Source: Mucilaginibacter pallidiroseus
GTDB lineage: Bacteria > Bacteroidota > Bacteroidia > Sphingobacteriales > Sphingobacteriaceae
Length of the DNA: 64,000 nt
Reading direction: 5' to 3'
Assembly (NCBI RefSeq): GCF_007846085.1
Contig: NZ_VOEJ01000004.1
Location: 62,001-126,000, forward strand
Shown here: in pieces, positions 17,536-24,625 of the stretch
Layout: each line of letters starts with the position of its first letter
Position numbering within the stretch: position 1 is the first letter of the stretch
Made by a program: the position numbers and the translations under genes
The notes under the pieces: generated by a model
Databases searched by the model: none
Seen by the model: only the letters and a program-made list of their open reading frames with translations
Told to the model about the DNA's origin: nothing

Positions 17536-17727
17536 ATGATCATTATCAACGTAAAAGACGGAGAATCATTAGATAAGGCATTAAAACGCTTTAAAAAGAA
17601 ATTCGAAAAAACGGGCGTTTTAAGAGAGCTACGTAGTCGTCAGGCTTTTGAAAAAAAATCTGTTGCACGCAGGCACGAAATTAAACATGCCATCTACAAA
17701 CAAGGTATGAACCAGGAAACTGTTTAA
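17536..17727 (+). CDS. rpsU: 30S ribosomal protein bS21
   Basis: 63 residues from ATG at 17536 (MIIINVKDGESLDKALKRFKK), the normal bS21 length, with the usual basic tail (RRHEIKHAIYKQ). bS21 sits on the small-subunit platform next to the anti-Shine-Dalgarno. Structural and genetic work in Flavobacterium shows that in Bacteroidota bS21, bS18 and bS6 occlude the anti-Shine-Dalgarno, and that rpsU itself keeps a strong Shine-Dalgarno used for autogenous control. The sequence here fits that model. First gene of the rpsU-xerC-hpf run. Confidence 0.97.
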   Translation: MIIINVKDGESLDKALKRFKKKFEKTGVLRELRSRQAFEKKSVARRHEIKHAIYKQGMNQETV

Positions 17728-17821
17728 TTCTCTTTTTTAGTAAAAAGAATTTTCACAAATTTCTTGTCACTATAAAAAAACTATTTGTACATTCAATTTA
17801 TTGGGTGTTCAAATAGTTTTT

Positions 17822-18736
17822 ATGTTTTTAGGCCGTTTTATACAGTATATCGAATTAGAGAAAAGGTACTCGCCCCATACTGTAACAGCTTACCGGGCCG
17901 ATCTTGAACAGTTCATGGCCTACATAAACCCACCCGGCGAAGATCCATCCATAACGCATCCATCACAAGTAAGCCATCACCACATCCGTAACTGGATGGC
18001 CGAAATGCTTGATAACGGCCACCTGGCCCGCACGGTAAACCGCAAGCTTGCTACGCTACGCAAATATTTTAAATTTTTATTGCAGGATGGCCTGGTACAG
18101 GCCAACCCGGCACTACGCATAACATCTGCCAGGATCAGCAAACAGTTACCTGTGGTTGTAGATGATACCAAGCTGACTGCCATGCTTGATGGCCGCATGG
18201 ACACAACCAACGACCCGATATTTGCCAATGATTTTGCGGGCATACGTGATAAAACAGTGATAGAACTGTTATTTGGAACCGGCATGCGATTGGCCGAGCT
18301 GTTGAGCCTTAAAGACACGGATATTGATTTTTATGAAAATACGATAAAGGTGTTGGGTAAACGCAACAAACAGAGGATAATACCGCTTAATGCGGAGTTA
18401 ATACAACAGTTGAAAACCTACTTAGAAGCCAAAAAAAATGAGATTTTTCGTAACAATTCGTTAACCTTGATCGTTACAAATAAAGGAAGCAGCGGATATC
18501 CTATGCTAATTTATAACACTGTGAAAAGCTATCTTACCAACATATCAACACATAGTAAAAAGAGCCCTCACGTTTTAAGGCACACATTTGCAACAAGCTT
18601 ACTTAATAATGGCGCCGATTTAAATGCCATAAAAGAATTGCTTGGCCACGCTAATCTCAGTGCCACGCAAGTTTATACACACAATTCTGTTGAGAGATTA
18701 AAGTCTATTTACAAACAAGCCCATCCAAAGGCATAA
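17822..18736 (+). CDS. xerC: Site-specific tyrosine recombinase XerC/XerD family
   Basis: 304 residues from ATG at 17822 (MFLGRFIQYIELEKRYSPHT); a TTG seven codons earlier is less likely. The N-terminal SAM-like core-binding domain is residues 1-90; the C-terminal catalytic domain holds R156 (GTGMRLAELL), H250 and R253 (HVLRHTFAT), H276 (LLGHANLS) and the nucleophile Y285 (VYTHNSVERL). This is the full chromosome-dimer-resolution recombinase set, not a prophage or transposon integrase: it sits in the conserved rpsU-xer-hpf-tuf context. XerC versus XerD cannot be settled from the sequence alone. Confidence 0.93.
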   Translation: MFLGRFIQYIELEKRYSPHTVTAYRADLEQFMAYINPPGEDPSITHPSQVSHHHIRNWMAEMLDNGHLARTVNRKLATLRKYFKFLLQDGLVQANPALRITSARISKQLPVVVDDTKLTAMLDGRMDTTNDPIFANDFAGIRDKTVIELLFGTGMRLAELLSLKDTDIDFYENTIKVLGKRNKQRIIPLNAELIQQLKTYLEAKKNEIFRNNSLTLIVTNKGSSGYPMLIYNTVKSYLTNISTHSKKSPHVLRHTFATSLLNNGADLNAIKELLGHANLSATQVYTHNSVERLKSIYKQAHPKA

Positions 18737-18748
18737 AAAGGAGGAAAA
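18737..18748 (+). promoter_or_regulatory. Strong Shine-Dalgarno sequence of hpf
   Basis: AAAAGGAGG ends five or so bases before the ATG at 18749, immediately after the xerC stop. Together with rpsU this is the second strong Shine-Dalgarno in the window, on a second ribosome-bound protein. Confidence 0.85.
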
Positions 18749-19096
18749 ATGAAAATTACCGTGCAATCGATCCACTTCACTGCAGACCAGAAATTGCTGG
18801 ACTTTATTCAAAAGAAAGTTGATAAGCTTGATACCTTTCATGACCATATCATAGGCGGCGAAGTGTACCTTAAATTGGAGAATGTAGAAGACGAAGCAAA
18901 TAAAATATCAGAGATAAAATTAAATCTTCCGGGTACGCAAATGTTCGCAAAAGAAAAATGTAAGACATTTGAAGAAGCTACCGACCTAGTAGTAGAGAGC
19001 CTGCGCAAGCAAATAGAGAAACAAAAAACAAAAAAATCCATAGCTGCCGCCGAGGCCAAAAAGGCCACACTTGTTGCGGAAGACGAAGATTTTTAA
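18749..19096 (+). CDS. hpf: Ribosome hibernation-promoting factor, short form
   Basis: 115 residues, HPF/RaiA family. It opens MKITVQSIHFTADQKLLDFI and contains KVDKLDTFHDHI and the strand EVYLKLENV, the beta-alpha-beta-beta-beta-alpha fold of short HPF; a charged C-terminal tail (KQKTKKSIAAAEAKKA) follows in place of the long-form dimerisation domain. It binds the decoding centre of idle ribosomes in stationary phase. It starts 12 bp after xerC and ends at a strong terminator. It is the only gene besides rpsU here with a clear Shine-Dalgarno. Confidence 0.93.
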   Translation: MKITVQSIHFTADQKLLDFIQKKVDKLDTFHDHIIGGEVYLKLENVEDEANKISEIKLNLPGTQMFAKEKCKTFEEATDLVVESLRKQIEKQKTKKSIAAAEAKKATLVAEDEDF

Positions 19097-19126
19097 GCAC
19101 ATACAAAATGGCTGTAAGGCCAAGGG

Positions 19127-19158
19127 ATCGACAGGCAAAAAGCCTGTCGATTTTTTTT
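19127..19158 (+). terminator. Terminator of rpsU-xerC-hpf
   Basis: ATCGACAGGC (19127-19136) pairs with GCCTGTCGAT (19142-19151) around A5, followed by T8. Confidence 0.95.
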
Positions 19159-19168
19159 GTAAAAAAAT

Positions 19169-19198
19169 TTTGCACGGGGGTAAATTTTTGTAGATTTG
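19169..19198 (+). promoter_or_regulatory. Promoter P1 of the tRNA-tuf cluster
   Basis: TTTG at 19169-19172, an 18-base spacer, then TAGATTTG at 19191-19198: one of the best matches in the window to the Bacteroidota consensus. Drives the four-tRNA/tuf cluster. Confidence 0.85.
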
Positions 19199-19201
19199 CA
19201 A

Positions 19202-19248
19202 TCCCTTTCCGAGAGGGCTGAAAGCCACCCCGGAGATAAAAAAAGGGA
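19202..19248 (+). other. Structured leader between P1 and P2 of the tRNA cluster
   Basis: TCCCTTT (19202-19208) pairs with AAAGGGA (19242-19248), enclosing a small hairpin GGCT-gaa-AGCC at 19216-19226. It begins just after the expected P1 start site and resembles in layout the leader after the tRNA-Gln promoter. Function unknown. Confidence 0.6.
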
Positions 19249-19274
19249 AGGTTCTTTTAAATAAAAAAATAGTG

Positions 19275-19282
19275 TATATTTG
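19275..19282 (+). promoter_or_regulatory. Promoter P2 of the tRNA-tuf cluster
   Basis: TATATTTG matches TAnnTTTG exactly, 49 bp before tRNA-Thr. No TTTG is seen at -33, so it may be weaker than P1 or depend on it. Confidence 0.65.
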
Positions 19283-19330
19283 CACCCGCTTAAAAAAGGT
19301 AGAAATACTTAAATAGCAGGCAAAATATAA

Positions 19331-19403
<73 letters not shown>

Positions 19404-19410
19404 CTGTTTT

Positions 19411-19459
19411 TTTCGGAGATGTGGTATTTAGCTTCCACTTAAATACGGCAGATCCGAAA
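19411..19459. repeat. Inverted repeat in the Thr-Tyr tRNA spacer
   Basis: The outer arm TTTCGGA (19411-19417) pairs with TCCGAAA (19453-19459) and the inner arm GTATTTA (19424-19430) with TAAATAC (19440-19446). Fills almost the whole 65-bp spacer. Confidence 0.65.
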
Positions 19460-19468
19460 TCAACAAAT

Positions 19469-19549
19469 GGGGGGATACCAGAGCGGTCAAATGGGACGGA
19501 CTGTAAATCCGTTGCTTCGGCTACGAAGGTTCGAATCCTTCTCCCCCCA
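19469..19549 (+). tRNA. tRNA-Tyr (anticodon GTA)
   Basis: Acceptor GGGGGGA/TCCCCCC; anticodon stem ACGGA/TCCGT with loop CTGTAAA (anticodon GTA); a long variable arm (TGCTTCGGCTACGA) as expected for a class II tRNA-Tyr; T-loop GTTCGAATC; discriminator A. Confidence 0.97.
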
Positions 19550-19556
19550 CATTTTT

Positions 19557-19623
19557 CAGTAGGCAGTTGCCGGTTTGCAGTAAGCAGTTTATCTGCCAAC
19601 TGTTAACAGGGAACTGCTAACTG
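19557..19623. repeat. Imperfect inverted repeat in the Tyr-Gly tRNA spacer
   Basis: 29 bases at 19557-19585 are complementary to 19595-19623 at about 21 positions. Both arms are built from the word GCAGTT/CAGT repeated with drift (GCAGTTGCC, GCAGTAAGC, GCAGTT). Confidence 0.6.
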
Positions 19624-19631
19624 ATTTAAAA

Positions 19632-19704
19632 GCGGAAGTAGCTCAGTTGGTAGAGCGATAGCCTTCCAAGCTATAGGTCGCGAGTTCGAACCTCGTCTTC
19701 CGCT
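19632..19704 (+). tRNA. tRNA-Gly (anticodon TCC)
   Basis: Acceptor GCGGAAG/CTTCCGC; D-arm TAGCTCAGTTGGTAGAGC; anticodon stem ATAGC/GCTAT with loop CTTCCAA (anticodon TCC); T-arm CGAGTTCGAACCTCG; discriminator T. Confidence 0.97.
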
Positions 19705-19731
19705 CGGTTGGTTCAAAGGTTGCCAGGTCCA

Positions 19732-19795
19732 TTAGTTCATTTGTGCCGGGAAATACCTGCCGGTGAACTATAAAGCGAGTGAATCAATGAACTAA
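19732..19795. repeat. Inverted repeat in the Gly-Thr tRNA spacer
   Basis: TTAGTTCATT (19732-19741) pairs perfectly with AATGAACTAA (19786-19795). The word GTTCA/TGAAC also recurs inside the loop (GGTGAACTA). Confidence 0.65.
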
Positions 19796-19801
19796 ACATA
19801 A

Positions 19802-19873
<72 letters not shown>

Positions 19874-19933
19874 CAAGCACTGTAAAAGGTGTGATACTTA
19901 AAAATTAAATTAACCTACAAACAAAAATAGATC

Positions 19934-21121
19934 ATGGCAAAAGAAAAATTTGACCGCAGTAAGCCGCACTTAAACATCGGTACAATCGGTCACGTTGACC
20001 ACGGTAAAACAACCCTTACCGCAGCTATCACTAAAGTATTAGCTGACGCAGGTTTATCAGAAGCTCGTTCATTTGATTCAATTGACTCTGCTCCTGAAGA
20101 AAAAGAACGTGGTATTACTATTAATACTGCTCACGTTGAGTACTCAACTGCAAACCGTCACTATGCACACGTTGACTGCCCGGGCCACGCTGACTATGTA
20201 AAAAACATGGTTACTGGTGCTGCTCAGATGGATGGTGCTATCATCGTGGTTGCTGCTACTGATGGTCCAATGCCTCAAACTCGCGAGCACATCCTTTTGG
20301 CTCGTCAGGTAGGTGTACCTGCTCTTGTAGTGTTCATGAACAAAGTTGACATGGTTGACGACCCAGAGTTGTTAGAGCTTGTTGAAATGGAAGTTCGTGA
20401 GTTATTATCATTCTACGAATTCCCTGGTGATGATATCCCTGTAATTCAAGGTTCTGCTCTTGGTGGCTTGAACGGCGATGCTACTTGGGTTGCTAAAATC
20501 ATGGAATTGATGGATGCTGTAGATAGCTACATCCCAATCCCTCCACGTTTGACAGATCTTCCATTCTTGATGCCAGTTGAGGACGTATTCTCAATCACTG
20601 GTCGTGGTACAGTAGCAACTGGCCGTATCGAGCGTGGTGTAATTAACTCAGGTGAGCAAGTTGACATCTTGGGTATGGGTGCTGAGAACTTAAAATCAAC
20701 CGTTACTGGTGTTGAGATGTTCCGCAAAATCCTTGACCGTGGTGAAGCTGGTGACAACGTAGGTTTATTGTTACGTGGTATTGAGAAAACTGATATCCGT
20801 CGTGGTATGGTTATCTGTAAACCAGGTTCAGTAACTCCTCACACCGATTTCAAAGCTGAGGTTTACGTATTATCAAAAGCAGAAGGTGGCCGTCACACTC
20901 CATTCTTCAACAAATACCGTCCGCAATTCTATTTCCGTACCACTGACGTTACAGGTGAAATTTCACTTGAGCCAGGTGTAGAAATGGTTATGCCAGGTGA
21001 TAACGTTACAATCACTGTAAAATTGATCAACGCTATCGCGATGGAAAAAGGTCTACGTTTCGCTATCCGTGAAGGTGGTAGAACTGTAGGTGCCGGTCAG
21101 GTAACTGAAATATTAAACTAA
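19934..21121 (+). CDS. tuf: Translation elongation factor Tu
   Basis: 395 residues, full length. GTPase that delivers aminoacyl-tRNA to the ribosome. Motifs: GHVDHGKT at 19-26 (P-loop), [13 protein letters not shown] (switch I with Thr), [12 protein letters not shown] (switch II with the catalytic His) and NKVDMVDD (guanine specificity). Domains II and III follow; ends [11 protein letters not shown]. It lies directly after four tRNA genes with no promoter of its own visible, so it is probably part of their transcript. Codons are strongly biased (GCT, GGT, CGT), as expected for a highly expressed gene. Confidence 0.99.
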   Translation: MAKEKFDRSKPHLNIGTIGHVDHGKTTLTAAITKVLADAGLSEARSFDSIDSAPEEKERGITINTAHVEYSTANRHYAHVDCPGHADYVKNMVTGAAQMDGAIIVVAATDGPMPQTREHILLARQVGVPALVVFMNKVDMVDDPELLELVEMEVRELLSFYEFPGDDIPVIQGSALGGLNGDATWVAKIMELMDAVDSYIPIPPRLTDLPFLMPVEDVFSITGRGTVATGRIERGVINSGEQVDILGMGAENLKSTVTGVEMFRKILDRGEAGDNVGLLLRGIEKTDIRRGMVICKPGSVTPHTDFKAEVYVLSKAEGGRHTPFFNKYRPQFYFRTTDVTGEISLEPGVEMVMPGDNVTITVKLINAIAMEKGLRFAIREGGRTVGAGQVTEILN

Positions 21122-21169
21122 CCGCCTCTTTATCCCGTAAGGGAAAGAAAGGATAGGTTAATTTACAGT

Positions 21170-21203
21170 CAAAGTACTTAGGTTGAAAAACCTAAGTACT
21201 TTG
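21170..21203 (+). terminator. Strong hairpin after tuf, GAAA loop, no T tract
   Basis: A perfect 15-bp stem: 21170-21184 pairs with 21189-21203 around a GAAA tetraloop (21185-21188). There is no following T tract (TTACTAATTATC), so it may be a transcript-end stabiliser or processing site instead of a terminator; tRNA-Trp starts 50 bp further on. Confidence 0.6.
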
Positions 21204-21252
21204 TTACTAATTATCAAAGCTTAGTTTGTTACATAACAAAGCAATTAACTAC

Positions 21253-21323
21253 ACGGGAATAGTTCAACGGTAGAATAGAGGTCTCCAAAACCTTTGATCA
21301 GGGTTCGAATCCTTGTTCCCGTG
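21253..21323 (+). tRNA. tRNA-Trp (anticodon CCA)
   Basis: Acceptor ACGGGAA/TTCCCGT; D-arm TAGTTCAACGGTAGAAT; anticodon stem GAGGT/ACCTT (one G-T) with loop CTCCAAA (anticodon CCA); T-arm GGGTTCGAATCCTTG; discriminator G as required for tRNA-Trp. It sits 16 bp before secE, the usual Bacteroidota arrangement. Confidence 0.96.
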
Positions 21324-21339
21324 CATAAGTAGATATAAA

Positions 21340-21534
21340 ATGGCAGGTGTAGCTGAATATTTTAAGGAATCATACATTGAGTTGACCCAGAAGGTAACCT
21401 GGCCAACCTGGAAAGAGCTGCAAAACAGCGCTGTATTGGTATTGGTATCTGCAATAATCATTGCATTATTAATATTCGGTATGGACCAGATCATTGGTTA
21501 CCTGCTTAATCAGTTTTATACTTCACTGGCCTAA
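21340..21534 (+). CDS. secE: Preprotein translocase subunit SecE
   Basis: 64 residues from ATG at 21340; the longer frame from 21313 would read through the tRNA-Trp T-arm. SecE clamps SecY in the inner membrane. It has the family's amphipathic helix FKESYIELTQKVTWPTWKEL followed by a single transmembrane helix (about residues 31-52). Followed after 13 bp by nusG, the near-universal secE-nusG pair. Confidence 0.95.
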   Translation: MAGVAEYFKESYIELTQKVTWPTWKELQNSAVLVLVSAIIIALLIFGMDQIIGYLLNQFYTSLA

Positions 21535-21547
21535 TTATATAATATAG

Positions 21548-22090
21548 ATGAGTGATCAATTAAAATGGTACGTAGTACGTGCAATTAGTGGTAAAGAAAA
21601 AAAGGTAAAGCAATACATTGATGCGGAGATAAGCCGTTTGGGTATAACCCACCTGGTACCGCAGGTATTAATACCTACTGAAAAATACTACCAGATGCGC
21701 GACGGAAAAAAGATTGCGAAAGAACGCAATTACTTTCCGGGTTATGTATTAATGGAAGCGGCACTTGACGGCGAGTTAGAACACGTTATAAAAAACATCA
21801 ACAGCGTAATTGGTTTCCTTGGTGATAAAGCAGGTAATGCTATACCATTACGCCAGGCCGAAGTTAACCGTATTTTAGGTAAGGTTGATGAAATGACCAC
21901 CCAGGGCGAAACCATGAACGTACCTTACTATGTAGGTGAAAACGTTAAAGTAATGGACGGCCCTTTCAATGGCTTCAGCGGTGTTATCGAAGAAGTTAAC
22001 GAAGAGAAGAAAAAACTGAAAGTAATGGTAAAGATATTCGGGCGCCGTACGCCGCTTGAATTGAATTACATGCAGGTAGAGAAAGAGTAG
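21548..22090 (+). CDS. nusG: Transcription termination/antitermination factor NusG
   Basis: 180 residues. NGN domain ([28 protein letters not shown]), then a KOW domain ([20 protein letters not shown]). Binds RNA polymerase clamp and links it to Rho or the ribosome. Normal length and normal place between secE and rplK. The 197 bp between nusG and rplK hold no gene I can support, only AT-rich sequence with degenerate GATTAG/GAATAG words. Confidence 0.97.
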   Translation: MSDQLKWYVVRAISGKEKKVKQYIDAEISRLGITHLVPQVLIPTEKYYQMRDGKKIAKERNYFPGYVLMEAALDGELEHVIKNINSVIGFLGDKAGNAIPLRQAEVNRILGKVDEMTTQGETMNVPYYVGENVKVMDGPFNGFSGVIEEVNEEKKKLKVMVKIFGRRTPLELNYMQVEKE

Positions 22091-22287
22091 TTTTGTGAAT
22101 GGTTATTAGTTGATTAGCGAATAGTTGACCGTAGCCTGACTCAAACTTATACAATATTAAAAATACAGAGCGTTTGATAACAGCAGTAGTTTAACCACTT
22201 ACTGGTAATCCAGTCAATCACTCACCAAATCTTAAATGTTACTTAGCTTCCACTTACTAACATTGAGTTATAAAAAAGTAAATTAAA

Positions 22288-22731
22288 ATGGCAAAAGAAG
22301 TCGGTGCGTTAGTAAAACTACAAGTGAAAGGCGGCGCTGCAAATCCATCTCCACCAATTGGCCCTGCATTGGGTGCAAAAGGTGTTAACATCATGGAGTT
22401 TTGCAAGCAGTTCAATGCACGTACCCAGGACAAACCTGGAAAAGTGTTACCTGTAGTTATTACTGTATACGTAGACAAGTCATTCGATTTTATCATCAAA
22501 ACCCCGCCGGTTGCAATCCAGTTGTTGGAAGTAACAGGTTTAAAAAGCGGGTCGGCAGAGCCCAACCGTAAAAAAGTTGCCAGTGTAAACTGGGAGCAGG
22601 TTGAAACTATTGCCAAAGATAAAATGACTGATTTGAATGCTTTTACAGTAGAATCAGCCATGAAAATGGTGGCAGGTACTGCCCGTAGTATGGGTATAAC
22701 CGTATCAGGTACGGCACCCTGGAATAATTAA
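22288..22731 (+). CDS. rplK: 50S ribosomal protein uL11
   Basis: 147 residues. Opens with [27 protein letters not shown], carrying the conserved Pro-rich N-terminal hinge ([10 protein letters not shown]), and ends [13 protein letters not shown]. With uL10 and bL12 it forms the GTPase-associated centre on 23S rRNA. Start of the rplKAJL-rpoBC run; the gene upstream is nusG. Confidence 0.98.
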   Translation: MAKEVGALVKLQVKGGAANPSPPIGPALGAKGVNIMEFCKQFNARTQDKPGKVLPVVITVYVDKSFDFIIKTPPVAIQLLEVTGLKSGSAEPNRKKVASVNWEQVETIAKDKMTDLNAFTVESAMKMVAGTARSMGITVSGTAPWNN

Positions 22732-22754
22732 TTTATACAAATCAGTTTAAGACA

Positions 22755-23453
22755 GTGGCAAGATTAACAAAAAATCAAAAAGCGGCACTCTCCAAAATTG
22801 AGGCGAACAAAGCTTACACATTACAAGATGCATCATCATTGGTTAAGGAATTAACCAATACAAAATTTGATTCATCAGTAGATATCGATGTACGTTTAGG
22901 TGTTGACCCACGTAAAGCCAATCAAATGGTACGTGGTATTGCAACCTTACCTCATGGAACCGGTAAAACTGTGCGCGTTTTAGTGCTTTGTACTCCTGAT
23001 AAGGAACAAGAAGCAAAAGACGCAGGTGCAGATTACGTAGGTTTGGATGATTATATCGCCAAAATTGAAGGCGGATGGACTGATGTTGATATTATCATCA
23101 CTATGCCAAGTGTTATGGCTAAAGTAGGACGTTTGGGCCGTATATTAGGTCCGCGTAACCTTATGCCTAACCCTAAATCAGGTACAGTAACAACAGAAGT
23201 TGGTAAAGCTGTAAATGAGGTTAAAGGTGGTAAGATCGATTTCAAGGTTGACAAAACCGGTATCATCCATACCTCAATAGGAAAAGCATCTTTCTCTGCC
23301 GAGAAAATTTACGAGAATGCATTAGAAGTATTGCAGGTTATCTCTAAATTAAAACCTTCGGCAGCAAAAGGCACATATTTCAAGAGCATTCACATCTCTT
23401 CAACAATGTCGCCAGGTATTACAATTGAAACTAAATCAGTAGCGGGGATCTAA
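22755..23453 (+). CDS. rplA: 50S ribosomal protein uL1
   Basis: 232 residues from a GTG start at 22755 ([12 protein letters not shown]). Motifs [38 protein letters not shown] and [12 protein letters not shown] are typical. Builds the L1 stalk. In many bacteria L1 represses the L11 operon by binding its leader; the nusG-rplK gap shows no obvious L1-site mimic that I can see. Confidence 0.98.
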   Translation: MARLTKNQKAALSKIEANKAYTLQDASSLVKELTNTKFDSSVDIDVRLGVDPRKANQMVRGIATLPHGTGKTVRVLVLCTPDKEQEAKDAGADYVGLDDYIAKIEGGWTDVDIIITMPSVMAKVGRLGRILGPRNLMPNPKSGTVTTEVGKAVNEVKGGKIDFKVDKTGIIHTSIGKASFSAEKIYENALEVLQVISKLKPSAAKGTYFKSIHISSTMSPGITIETKSVAGI

Positions 23454-23455
23454 TC

Positions 23456-23974
23456 ATGAACAAAGAAGAAAAATACGACCTTGTTGTAGCCCTTACTGAG
23501 CAGATCAAAGAGTACGGTAACTTCTATATTACCGACACTGCTGATCTTACGGTTGCAAAAGTAAATACTATCCGTCGTCAGTGTTTTGAAAACGACATCA
23601 CAATGCAGGTTGCAAAAAATAGCTTGATTAAAAAAGCTATGGAAGCTGCAGGTGGCGATTTTCAGCCAATCTTTGACGTGCTTAAAGGTTCATCATCAAT
23701 CCTTTTCTCTAAATCAGCAACTGCTCCGGCAAAGTTGATTAAACAATTAAGGAAAAAAGGCGATAAACCTGTTTTAAAAGCAGCTTACATCGATTCGGCT
23801 ATTTTCATTGGCGATAACCAGTTGGATACCTTAACCAAGCTTAAATCTAAGGAACAACTTATCGGCGAGATCGTTGGCTTACTACAATCTCCTGCAAAAA
23901 ATGTGGTTTCTGCCCTACAATCTGGCGGCAGCATCATAGCAGGCGTTGTAAAAACATTACAAGAAAGAGGTTAA
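23456..23974 (+). CDS. rplJ: 50S ribosomal protein uL10
   Basis: 172 residues, starting 2 bp after the rplA stop. N-terminal RNA-binding domain (KEEKYDLVVALTEQIKEYG, TIRRQCFENDITMQVAKNSL), C-terminal helix for bL12 dimers. Usually autogenously represses rplJL. The 64-bp gap to rplL shows no strong stem. Confidence 0.97.
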   Translation: MNKEEKYDLVVALTEQIKEYGNFYITDTADLTVAKVNTIRRQCFENDITMQVAKNSLIKKAMEAAGGDFQPIFDVLKGSSSILFSKSATAPAKLIKQLRKKGDKPVLKAAYIDSAIFIGDNQLDTLTKLKSKEQLIGEIVGLLQSPAKNVVSALQSGGSIIAGVVKTLQERG

Positions 23975-24038
23975 TCCACGCACCTTTAAGCGCGGACATT
24001 AAAAAACAAAAAGTATTAAAGTTTAAAATTTAAATAAA

Positions 24039-24422
24039 ATGGCAGATTTAAAAGCCTTTGCTGAACAGTTAGTTAACTTAACAGTAAAAGAAGTAAACGA
24101 GTTAGCTCAAATCTTGAAAGACGAGTATGGCATTGAGCCAGCTGCTGCAGCTGTTGCTGTTGCTGCTCCTGCTGGTGACGGCGGTGATGCTGCTCCTGCT
24201 GCTGCTGAGCAAACTGCATTTGACGTAATCCTGAAAGAAGCTGGTGGTCAAAAATTAGCAGTTGTTAAATTAGTAAAAGACTTAACTGGTCTGGGCTTGA
24301 AAGAAGCTAAAGATTTAGTTGACGGCGCTCCAAAAGAGCTTAAAGCTGGTGTAACTAAAGAAGAAGCTGAGTCTCTGAAAAAACAATTAGAGGAAGCCGG
24401 AGCAGTAGTTGAGGTTAAGTAA
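24039..24422 (+). CDS. rplL: 50S ribosomal protein bL12 (L7/L12)
   Basis: 127 residues. N-terminal dimerisation helix ([22 protein letters not shown]), an Ala/Gly-rich hinge at about 35-57, then the C-terminal factor-binding domain ([35 protein letters not shown]). Recruits translation GTPases. Strong codon bias. Followed by a hairpin. Confidence 0.98.
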   Translation: MADLKAFAEQLVNLTVKEVNELAQILKDEYGIEPAAAAVAVAAPAGDGGDAAPAAAEQTAFDVILKEAGGQKLAVVKLVKDLTGLGLKEAKDLVDGAPKELKAGVTKEEAESLKKQLEEAGAVVEVK

Positions 24423-24448
24423 TTTAACCCCGCTTACCAAATAGCATC

Positions 24449-24476
24449 AGACTCCGACCATTTTTGGTCGGGGTCT
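24449..24476 (+). terminator. Attenuator-like hairpin between rplL and rpoB
   Basis: 24449-24460 pairs with 24465-24476 over 12 bp (one G-T) around TTTT. No T tract follows, so partial termination or processing, adjusting ribosomal protein versus RNA polymerase output, is likelier than full termination. Confidence 0.65.
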
Positions 24477-24494
24477 ATTGCTGTTTATATACTT

Positions 24495-24590
24495 TAGATT
24501 TGAGATGTAAGATATGAGATATGAGATCTTGCCTCTTTTATGAAGATTTCAAAGTCTGTCTCAAATCTCACGTCTAAGATCTCATATCTA
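24495..24590. repeat. Inverted repeat of TGAGAT words between rplL and rpoB
   Basis: The arm 24495-24531 (TAGATTTGAGATGTAAGATA...) is complementary to 24554-24590 with few mismatches. Each arm is itself a run of the word (T)GAGATnT. A second copy of the same family is at 39769-39868. Non-coding; rpoB begins 35 bp later. Confidence 0.8.
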
Positions 24591-24625
24591 AAAATACAGG
24601 TTTAATAAACTAAAATTATAATACC

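Noticed and set aside
17822..18736. Integrase of a mobile element next to the tRNA cluster
   Set aside because: Xer-type recombinase in the conserved rpsU-xer-hpf context; no attachment-site duplication or cargo genes.
22091..22287. tRNA or small RNA in the nusG-rplK gap
   Set aside because: No cloverleaf can be formed and no terminator follows; only degenerate AT-rich words.
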